A DNA stretch of 5,921 nucleotides from contig JAUVJB010000194.1 of the NCBI GenBank assembly GCA_030592465.1, positions 1 to 5,921 of the forward strand. The letters are read 5' to 3'. The position numbers were made by a program, and so were the translations under genes. Source of the DNA: Bacteroidota bacterium (GTDB lineage Bacteria > Bacteroidota > Bacteroidia > Bacteroidales > B39-G9). Positions 1 through 4,767 of the stretch are shown here, one piece after another; within the stretch, counting starts at the first letter, position 1; the number at the start of each line of letters is the position of its first letter. The notes beneath the pieces are model-generated. The model saw only the letters and a program-made list of their open reading frames with translations. It did no database searches and was not told the DNA's origin.

Positions 1-1
1 A

Positions 2-802
2 GCTAAAGAAATTGATTCAAAACATTTAATTAATGATTGCTATGTTACTTTTTCTGAATTATATTATGCAAAAGCTGATTATAAAAAAGCCTACGATTAT
101 CATGAAATGTATTCAGAAGTTAAGGATAGTATTTTTTCAGAAGAAACAGGAAAAAATATTGCAGAAATGGAAGTGGAATTTGAAACTGAAAAGAAAGAAA
201 ATGAAATTTTACAGCAAAAAAAATTACGAAATATATATTTTATTGCATTTGTTTTTGCTGTTGCAGCAATCGTATTAATTATAGTACAATATCATAAAAA
301 AAATAATGCTTATAAATTCCTTGTTAAAAAGAATATTGATTTACTTAACAATGAGAATGAACTAAAAAGCATTAAAGATTATGTAATTGTAAATAAATCA
401 AATAATAACAATGCCACACTAACCGATGATAAAAAAGAAGAAATACTTAATGAATTGATAAAACTTCTTAATAATGAAAAAATATTCAAAAAATTTGGTT
501 TAACAATAGACAAACTCGCAAAATTATTATCTACTAACCGTACTTATCTCTCCCAGATAATTAAAGAAGAAAATGGGAAAAACTACACGGATTTTATAAA
601 TGAATACCGTGTAAAAGAATCAATGCTCTTATTTTCCGACCATCAAAAGAACTCCAAATTATCAATAGAAGGAATAGCAAATGAAGCAGGTTTTAAATCC
701 GTTTCAAGCTTTATTCTTGCATTTAAAAAATATACAGGAATTACTCCTTCTAAATTCAGGCATGAAGCTAATGCCCTTAAAATCAATCCTGAGAATGTAT
801 AA
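2..802 (+). CDS. Membrane-spanning TPR / AraC-type HTH regulator, copy A (5' end outside window)
   Basis: The frame is open from base 2 to the TAA at 800-802, giving 266 visible codons; the N-terminus lies upstream, so the internal ATG at 107 is probably not the start. Numbering from base 2: residues 1-40 are a last TPR-like repeat (KADYKKAYDY), 43-75 a charged helix, 78-96 one hydrophobic membrane span, 106-150 a charged and Asn-rich linker (NKSNNNN), and 167-253 a two-part AraC-type HTH (LTIDKLAKLLSTNRTYLSQI, then GFKSVSSFILAFKKYTGITP). Family knowledge: proteins built this way in Bacteroidota are taken as one-component regulators with periplasmic TPRs and a cytoplasmic DNA-binding domain. 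The ligand and target are unknown. It is a paralogue of the complete gene at 1279-3210 but 14 residues shorter in the helix before the membrane span, and it has an unrelated C-terminal tail. The HTH assignment is firm; the sensing role is inferred. Confidence 0.9.
   Translation, partial: AKEIDSKHLINDCYVTFSELYYAKADYKKAYDYHEMYSEVKDSIFSEETGKNIAEMEVEFETEKKENEILQQKKLRNIYFIAFVFAVAAIVLIIVQYHKKNNAYKFLVKKNIDLLNNENELKSIKDYVIVNKSNNNNATLTDDKKEEILNELIKLLNNEKIFKKFGLTIDKLAKLLSTNRTYLSQIIKEENGKNYTDFINEYRVKESMLLFSDHQKNSKLSIEGIANEAGFKSVSSFILAFKKYTGITPSKFRHEANALKINPENV
316..447 (+). repeat. Linker-coding repeat, copy A side
   Basis: This 132-bp gap-free stretch matches 2697-2828 at 124 of 132 positions by hand count. 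The longest exact runs are about 30 and 32 bases. It encodes the juxtamembrane and Asn-rich linker rather than the HTH, and neighbouring parts of the two genes look clearly less alike. Confidence 0.85.
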
Positions 803-848
803 ATGTTTATTGATTGGTAAATCCAAAAACATTTAATTTGCTTTTTTT
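801..848 (+). terminator. Rho-independent terminator of copy A
   Basis: Bases 801-808 (AAATGTTT) pair with 827-834 (AAACATTT), and GATT 812-815 pairs with AATC 820-823 in the same register, with loop GGTA. A run of seven T follows at 842-848, eight bases after the stem. The stem starts at the last two bases of the stop codon. It is AT-rich and contains mismatches, so termination may be leaky. Confidence 0.6.
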
Positions 849-886
849 ACATTAACACATGATATTTATCATGTTGTTTTTTATAG
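835..886. repeat. 3' flank shared by both regulator copies (copy A side)
   Basis: Starting right after the terminator stem, AATTTGCTTT, the TGATATTT dyad and TCATGTTGTTTT recur in the same order at 3211-3270. The match fades after TATAG at 882-886 and 3266-3270. It shows that the duplicated unit reached about 50-60 bp past the stop codon. Confidence 0.7.
857..874. promoter_or_regulatory. Palindrome with TGAT-N4-ATCA core downstream of copy A
   Basis: ACATGATA and TATCATGT form a perfect 8-bp dyad around TT. The core, TGAT at 860-863 and ATCA at 868-871, has the spacing of Crp/Fnr-family operators (known consensus TTGAT-N4-ATCAA). A matching dyad lies at the same relative place downstream of copy B (3234-3251). 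It could equally be an RNA hairpin in the 3' tail. Operator function is inference. Confidence 0.35.
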
Positions 887-957
887 CAAGACAGCGAAAG
901 GGGTTTTTTGCAAAATCAGTTATTCGGAAATTAAAAATCGCAGGAAAATATGGTTTG

Positions 958-1076
958 TTAATTCCGGTCACACGAAAAGTTATAAAAAATAATCCCTTAT
1001 TTATTAACGCCTTACGAGAAATGTGTTTTATAACACAACTGCAAGGGGGTTACCTTTTGGTCTAAACCGGAATTAA
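958..1076. repeat. 11-bp inverted repeat bounding a 119-bp segment
   Basis: TTAATTCCGGT at 958-968 is the exact reverse complement of ACCGGAATTAA at 1066-1076. The arms include a CCGG core that stands out in AT-rich sequence. The enclosed 97 bases code for nothing recognised. It may be the ends of a small non-autonomous element or a long-range RNA stem. Confidence 0.5.
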
Positions 1077-1137
1077 TTAATGAGGGCTTTAAATATATGT
1101 TATAGAATATATGTTAAAGTTGTACTTAAAATACGCA

Positions 1138-1206
1138 AGTCAAGGCTTCACTCTTTTATAATCAGATATTTTAGAAAAATAAAGAAGTGTAAGTGAAGCC
1201 TTGACT
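1138..1206. repeat. Perfect 15-bp inverted repeat with 39-base spacer
   Basis: AGTCAAGGCTTCACT (1138-1152) is exactly complementary to AGTGAAGCCTTGACT (1192-1206). A five-T run follows at 1213-1217. The long spacer is unusual for a terminator. Other readings are the terminal repeats of a small mobile element (69 bp in all) or a structured recombination site. Confidence 0.65.
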
Positions 1207-1278
1207 ATTAGCTTTTTAAATGCTCTGTTGAGGATTTAAGGGTTATACATAAACGTTAGAAATTTTAAACCTGATTAT

Positions 1279-3210
1279 ATGAACCTAAACTACAATAAAA
1301 AGGCATTAGCAATAATAATATTGTTAATTGTACAAACAGCAAGCTTTGCTCAAAACCGGAATATTGTTGACAGTTTAAAAATCATTGTTAATAATAAAAC
1401 AGCAAAAGACACAACAATAATAAATGCATATATTGATTTGTCTTCTGAATTCCAGAATTTTAATCTTGATACTGCATTCTATTATTCTGATTTGGCATTA
1501 AAAAAATCTTTAAATATTGATTATAAAAAAGGAATTGCTGATGCATACAAACAAAAAGGAACCGTAGCGATTTTTTTAAATAATTATAAGCTTGCAGACA
1601 GCTTGCTTAATATTGCACTTTCAGCTTACCGTGAAATTAATTGCCTTAACGGTATTGTAAAATGCTATAACAACCTTTCTGTAAATGCTCATTATAAAAG
1701 TAAAAATCGTTTGGCATTAGAGTATTCCTTAAAAGCATTAAAAATTGAAGAAGCAAATAATTTGACAGAAAATAAAGCAACTATATTAAACAATATAGGC
1801 TTGTATTACAAAAATCTGGGAGATTACGAAAAAGCAATAGAATACGGAATAGATGCTTTAAAAATATCGGAGGAACTTGGCGATAAAAAACTAATTGCAT
1901 ATTGCAATATAAATATAGGCTGCCTTTTTATCGCTATTGACGAACCTGATAAAGCCTTAGAATACATGAATAAAGCTTTACAGCTAAATGTTGAACTGGA
2001 ATGTCCCGAAGGGCAAAGCAAGTGTTTAATAAATATCGGCACTATTTATTTTAATCAAAAAAAATATAGTTTGGCATTACAAAATCATAATAAGTCTCTC
2101 GAATTAAATAAAAAATACAATGGCCAAGCTGAAATGTCGATAAATTATCACAATATTGGTTTGGTTTACTACAAATTGGAAAAATATGATACAGCAAGAA
2201 AATACTTCAAAAAATCGCTTGCAATAAGCGAGCAAATAGGGAATAAAAACGGAATAACCTATTTAAGTCTTTCTAATCTTGAAACAAAACTAAAAAATTA
2301 TAAGCTCGCGGAAATTTTTTGTTTAAAAAGCTTAGAACTTTTTGAACAAACCAATGAACATGAGAGCCGGCAATTATCTTTCAAACAACTTGCAAATATT
2401 TATACTTTAACAGGCAAATACAAAAAGGCATACAATACATATATTAAGGCAGATACCATTAAAGACAGCCTGTTTAACATTGAAAAGGCCGAAAGAATAG
2501 CACAGATTGAAGAAAAATATTTAAACGAGAAAAACAAAAAACAAATACAAGCATTGGAATATGAAACGGAAATTAAACAAACCGAAATTTTTCATCGCAA
2601 AAAATTACAGACTGTGTATTTAATCGGGTTTGTTTCTGCTATTGCAGCAATAATAATTATTTTCATACAACACCGTAAAAAAAATAGCGCGTATAGATTC
2701 CTTGTTAAAAAGAACATTGATTTACTTAACAATGAAAATGAACTAAAAAACATTAAAGAACAGGTAATTGTAAATAAATCAAATAATAACAATACTACAC
2801 TAACCGATGATAAAAAAGAAGAAATACTCAGTAAATTAAACCAATTGTTTGAGATTGATAAAATATTTAATGATTATAATTTAACAATAGACAAATTAGC
2901 AAAAAAAATATCAACAAACAGGAACTATCTTTCACAAATAATTAACGAAGAATATGGGAAAAATTATTCAGATTTTATAAACGAATACAGGGTAAAAGAA
3001 ACAATGCTTATGTTATCCTGCTCCAAAAAAAGCAAACAATTTTCCATTGAAGCAATAGCAAAAGAAGCAGGTTTTAAATCCGTTTCAAGTTTTAATTTTG
3101 CTTTTAAAAAACACACGGGTATTACACCTTCTGTGTTCAAGCAAGGTATTAATGAGCAATCAGTTACGTCGCTATTTTATATTGACGGATTGAGCAATCC
3201 GTCAATATAA
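1279..3210 (+). CDS. Membrane-spanning TPR / AraC-type HTH regulator, copy B (complete)
   Basis: This 643-aa protein starts at the ATG that opens a signal peptide: NYNKK, a hydrophobic core at residues 9-20, and probable cleavage at SFA|QN after residue 24. Nine TPR-like repeats follow, with the signature Ala at 66, 106, 146, 186, 226, 266, 306, 344 and 384: a 40-residue period with one 38-residue step, typical of long TPRs. Residues 397-442 form a charged helix, 445-464 one membrane span, 470-520 a charged linker with NKSNNNN, and 535-621 an AraC-type HTH (LTIDKLAKKISTNRNYLSQI and GFKSVSSFNFAFKKHTGITP). By family knowledge this predicts periplasmic TPRs and cytoplasmic DNA binding: a signal reaches DNA without a kinase step. 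Target and ligand are unknown. There is no clear Shine-Dalgarno site. The last 12 codons and stop are encoded by a hairpin, so the C-terminal tail differs from copy A. Confidence 0.93.
   Translation: MNLNYNKKALAIIILLIVQTASFAQNRNIVDSLKIIVNNKTAKDTTIINAYIDLSSEFQNFNLDTAFYYSDLALKKSLNIDYKKGIADAYKQKGTVAIFLNNYKLADSLLNIALSAYREINCLNGIVKCYNNLSVNAHYKSKNRLALEYSLKALKIEEANNLTENKATILNNIGLYYKNLGDYEKAIEYGIDALKISEELGDKKLIAYCNINIGCLFIAIDEPDKALEYMNKALQLNVELECPEGQSKCLINIGTIYFNQKKYSLALQNHNKSLELNKKYNGQAEMSINYHNIGLVYYKLEKYDTARKYFKKSLAISEQIGNKNGITYLSLSNLETKLKNYKLAEIFCLKSLELFEQTNEHESRQLSFKQLANIYTLTGKYKKAYNTYIKADTIKDSLFNIEKAERIAQIEEKYLNEKNKKQIQALEYETEIKQTEIFHRKKLQTVYLIGFVSAIAAIIIIFIQHRKKNSAYRFLVKKNIDLLNNENELKNIKEQVIVNKSNNNNTTLTDDKKEEILSKLNQLFEIDKIFNDYNLTIDKLAKKISTNRNYLSQIINEEYGKNYSDFINEYRVKETMLMLSCSKKSKQFSIEAIAKEAGFKSVSSFNFAFKKHTGITPSVFKQGINEQSVTSLFYIDGLSNPSI
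2697..2828 (+). repeat. Linker-coding repeat, copy B side
   Basis: Partner of 316-447 at a constant offset of 2381 bases with no indels; 8 substitutions counted by eye. Several synonymous codons are kept, which points to recent common origin or gene conversion rather than protein-level selection alone. Confidence 0.85.
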
Positions 3211-3220
3211 AATTTGCTTT
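3174..3220 (+). terminator. Long hairpin terminator containing the stop codon of copy B
   Basis: Bases 3174-3192 are perfectly complementary to 3195-3213: 19 bp, with a practical tetraloop GAGC at 3192-3195. The TAA stop at 3208-3210 lies in the right arm. The arm tails are A/T-rich on both sides and TTTGCTTTG follows, so it could stop transcription from either direction. The weaker hairpin at 801-834 holds the same place after copy A, and both are followed by TTTGCTTT. Confidence 0.75.
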
Positions 3221-3270
3221 GTATTTATATTTTATATGATATTTGTCATGTTGTTTTGTTTTACCTATAG
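3211..3270. repeat. 3' flank shared by both regulator copies (copy B side)
   Basis: Partner of 835-886: AATTTGCTTT, the TGATATTT dyad and TCATGTTGTTTT appear in the same order, with small length differences between the first two blocks. It also forms the first part of the upstream region of the lipoprotein gene. Confidence 0.7.
3234..3251. promoter_or_regulatory. TGAT-N4-GTCA dyad upstream of the lipoprotein gene
   Basis: TGAT at 3237-3240 and GTCA at 3245-3248 flank ATTT. Compared with 857-874, two bases changed, and each leaves a G-U pair in the RNA dyad. Its spacing resembles Crp/Fnr operators. It sits about 100 bp upstream of the ATG at 3351, a sensible place for an activator site. No binding protein is identified. 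Confidence 0.35.
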
Positions 3271-3277
3271 GATTAAA

Positions 3278-3289
3278 AATTGCGCAATT
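3278..3289. promoter_or_regulatory. Perfect 12-bp palindrome AATTGCGCAATT
   Basis: A perfect palindrome with a GCGC centre in AT-rich surroundings, 61 bp before the lipoprotein start codon and 30 bp after the TGAT dyad. A dimeric regulator could bind here; the neighbouring TPR-HTH proteins are candidates only by proximity. No equivalent was seen in the 803-1278 spacer. Confidence 0.35.
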
Positions 3290-3336
3290 AATAAATAAAA
3301 CAATAACAATTAATTTAAATCTAACACTTAAAATTT

Positions 3337-3342
3337 AAGGAG
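3337..3342 (+). promoter_or_regulatory. Strong Shine-Dalgarno site AAGGAG
   Basis: AAGGAG ends eight bases before the ATG at 3351 and settles that start. It is notable because the other two starts in the window (1279 and 4768) have no such site, as is common in Bacteroidota. It suggests strong translation of the lipoprotein. Confidence 0.8.
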
Positions 3343-3350
3343 AAAAAATT

Positions 3351-4235
3351 ATGAAAAAATTAATTATGTTCATTGTAAGCTTAGTAATTATTGGGGGATT
3401 TATATCTTGTGAACAAGATGTACTTGAAGATGTTGGTAATAATAATGTTGAAGATGGAAGAGTTATACCTGATGTTCAAGGTGTACAGGAAATAATAACA
3501 CCTATGTCAGAAGGCATTGTACCAGGTGTAAATGACAAAGAATTAATATCTAAGATTTCTAAACCTTCTTCAGAAAAAGGTACCGTATACGCTTACACAG
3601 ATGATTGGATTTTAGTAGCGCAAGAAGCAGGTCCTGATGACTCTGAAACTGTATGTGAGAATTTTGTAGACTGGACAGCAAAAAAAATATTGAAAAATGT
3701 TGCAAAAAATTATTATGTAAAAAATTATCTTTTAGAAGCAACGAAGAAAAATTTTACATCATATGTAGCTGGAACAGCAGGTATGATTTATACTGTTTAC
3801 AATATGGTTGTTCAATCTGCAGGAACTACATGGGGATTCGAATTTATAATGGTTGATGAAAATACTGGTAATAGTGAGTCAACAGAAGGGCTTTTTGATG
3901 ACACTTCAGAAAATGGATGGTTTGAATCATCAGTTCAGATGGTACGAGGAGATGAAGAGCCTGCCGCATGGTTTATAGTATTTTATGAGTATGATAAGAA
4001 GGAAGATACTTATTCGACATTAAAAACTGCTTATATACCAATTGAATTGTATAATGATGCTAAAGTTATACCACATCAAGGAACCGCAACATTGCTATGG
4101 GATGCTGATATGTATGCTAAATCTGATTCCGAGTATGTTAATAGGTACAGGTACAGTTATAATATAGATGTATGGTTTTATGGATGGGATAATGCATGGC
4201 ATTTTTGGGATACTAAATCAATAGTTGTACGATAA
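3351..4235 (+). CDS. Lipoprotein of unknown function (294 aa)
   Basis: The family is not recognised. Residues 1-20 are a type II signal peptide: MKK, a hydrophobic core, and lipobox FISC with the lipidated Cys at 20. EQDVLED follows; acidic residues just after the Cys are linked in Bacteroidota to surface display, so export to the outer leaflet is possible. Residues 21-75 look flexible, 101-155 look largely helical, and 160-294 look beta-rich with many aromatics, including four Trp in 275-286 (VWFYGWDNAWHFW). The only other Cys is 102. No catalytic motif was seen. The gene has a strong ribosome binding site, its own leader with two palindromes, and a strong terminator at 4313-4354, so it is probably transcribed alone. 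Lying downstream of two membrane-spanning regulators, it may be their target, surface partner or a binding protein; this is inference. The lipoprotein call is firm. Confidence 0.9.
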   Translation: MKKLIMFIVSLVIIGGFISCEQDVLEDVGNNNVEDGRVIPDVQGVQEIITPMSEGIVPGVNDKELISKISKPSSEKGTVYAYTDDWILVAQEAGPDDSETVCENFVDWTAKKILKNVAKNYYVKNYLLEATKKNFTSYVAGTAGMIYTVYNMVVQSAGTTWGFEFIMVDENTGNSESTEGLFDDTSENGWFESSVQMVRGDEEPAAWFIVFYEYDKKEDTYSTLKTAYIPIELYNDAKVIPHQGTATLLWDADMYAKSDSEYVNRYRYSYNIDVWFYGWDNAWHFWDTKSIVVR

Positions 4236-4312
4236 AGATGATGTTGCCCCTTTTCTTCGCTTATGCCTTTAACAAGGGAAAGCATAATTTGAAATAATAA
4301 ATAAAACTAGAT

Positions 4313-4354
4313 AGTCCGGTGTAGTTAAATGTTTAAAACTACGCCGGATTTTTT
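4313..4354 (+). terminator. Rho-independent terminator after the lipoprotein gene
   Basis: TCCGGTGTAGTT (4315-4326) pairs with AACTACGCCGGA (4337-4348): 12 bp with one G-U pair and a 10-base loop. Six T follow at 4349-4354. This is the clearest intrinsic terminator in the window. It lies 79-119 bases after the stop codon and separates the regulator-lipoprotein region from glmM. Confidence 0.9.
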
Positions 4355-4361
4355 AAGTACA

Positions 4362-4383
4362 ACAAGCATTCCTTCCTGCTTGT
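4362..4383. other. Second hairpin just after the terminator
   Basis: ACAAGCA (4362-4368) and TGCTTGT (4377-4383) form a perfect 7-bp stem with loop TTCCTTCC. CGTTTTGG follows, a weak T-run. It may be a back-up terminator or a small repeated hairpin element. Confidence 0.45.
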
Positions 4384-4403
4384 CGTTTTGGCAAGTCTGT
4401 TAA

Positions 4404-4447
4404 ATTAATAATTTAAATTATTAATACTGAATATCCAATTAATAATT
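4404..4447. repeat. AT palindrome and direct repeat
   Basis: Bases 4404-4425 form a perfect 22-bp palindrome made only of A and T. AATTAATAATT at 4403-4413 recurs at 4437-4447. In sequence this AT-rich some symmetry is expected by chance, but a 22-bp perfect dyad is long. Confidence 0.45.
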
Positions 4448-4598
4448 CAATATTTGGTGTTCGAAATTCATCTCACCTTCTGCTCGTAGTTTAGCGATAG
4501 CGTAACTACATCGTTATATTTCCCCTGCTGGATTAAAAAAGATATTGCCGCATTTTGGCTTATTTCCGTGCAACCGCTTTTCGCGGTAAATTTTATGA

Positions 4599-4742
4599 AT
4601 GAAATTACCAATAGAAATAGAAAGCAAATTAGCTGAATTAATTCAACTCTGCGAAAAATACGAAAACATATTCGTGGTAAAGTTTTTTAAAATACTACTT
4701 CCATTCAATCGAAATATCTATCTTTATCCCACTTTTAACTAG
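4599..4742 (+). pseudogene. Doubtful 47-codon frame, possible gene remnant
   Basis: An ATG-to-TAG frame opens with KLPIEIESKLAELIQLCEKY and then turns into low-complexity hydrophobic sequence. The start looks protein-like (amphipathic helix) and loosely recalls the first helix of small nucleotidyltransferase-like proteins of Bacteroidota, where a GS motif would follow; none is present. It could be the broken 5' end of a lost gene or chance. No ribosome binding site was seen. Confidence 0.2.
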
Positions 4743-4767
4743 AGTAATAAAAAATAGTCTTAGTGTT

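Larger units (their letters stand above)
893..1278. other. Non-coding spacer with nested inverted repeats between the two regulators
   Basis: No convincing gene is seen here. The stretch holds an 11-bp inverted repeat (958-968 / 1066-1076), a small hairpin TGTGTT-TTAT-AACACA at 1022-1037, a tandem 11-base direct repeat AATATATGTTA (1092-1102 and 1106-1116), a perfect 15-bp inverted repeat (1138-1152 / 1192-1206) and the motif GTTATACATAAACGTTAGA at 1242-1260, ending 18 bases before the next start codon. It has no counterpart downstream of copy B, so it looks like sequence inserted or retained between the duplicated genes. The leader of the next gene is in its last part, but no clear Bacteroidota promoter (TTG and TAnnTTTG) could be picked out. 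Confidence 0.55.
4355..4767. other. Intergenic region upstream of glmM
   Basis: No convincing gene. In order it holds the 4362-4383 hairpin, AT repeats at 4404-4447, a dyad GTAGTT-TA-GC-GATA-GC-GT-AACTAC at 4486-4509, a small GC-rich hairpin ACCGC-TTTTC-GCGGT at 4573-4587, a doubtful 47-codon frame at 4599-4742, and the glmM leader. TATCTTTA at 4719-4726 matches the Bacteroidota -7 pattern TAnnTTTG except for its last base, but no TTG stands at the right distance, so no promoter is called. The bases before the ATG at 4768 have no Shine-Dalgarno site. Confidence 0.5.

Noticed and set aside
33..278. 81-codon plus-strand frame over the start of copy A
   Set aside because: It is out of frame with the TPR/HTH reading frame, and its Lys/Ile/Leu-rich product is typical of a shadow in A-rich coding DNA.
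859..1065. 68-codon plus-strand open frame between the two regulators
   Set aside because: Its start lies inside the dyad shared by both 3' flanks, it has no ribosome binding site, it covers inverted-repeat DNA, and the translation shows no recognisable fold or motif.
1119..1131. 13-base inverted match GTTGTACTTAAAA with 4351-4363
   Set aside because: In AT-rich sequence of this length one or two such matches are expected by chance, and neither neighbour extends it.
1138..1206. Idea that the 15-bp inverted repeat is a CRISPR or IS end
   Set aside because: There is only one pair of arms, no spacer-repeat periodicity and no transposase frame nearby, so only a generic inverted repeat is reported.
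1824..2042. Reverse-strand open frame inside copy B
   Set aside because: Antisense shadow of the TPR repeats; no leader and no protein-like features.
2592..2792. Reverse-strand open frame inside copy B
   Set aside because: Antisense to the membrane span and linker; its hydrophobicity simply mirrors the sense strand.
3559..3741. Reverse-strand open frame inside the lipoprotein gene
   Set aside because: Antisense shadow with no leader; the sense frame is clearly the real gene.
4719..4726. TATCTTTA as the -7 element of a glmM promoter
   Set aside because: It matches TAnnTTTG at all but the last base, but no TTG lies at the needed distance upstream.
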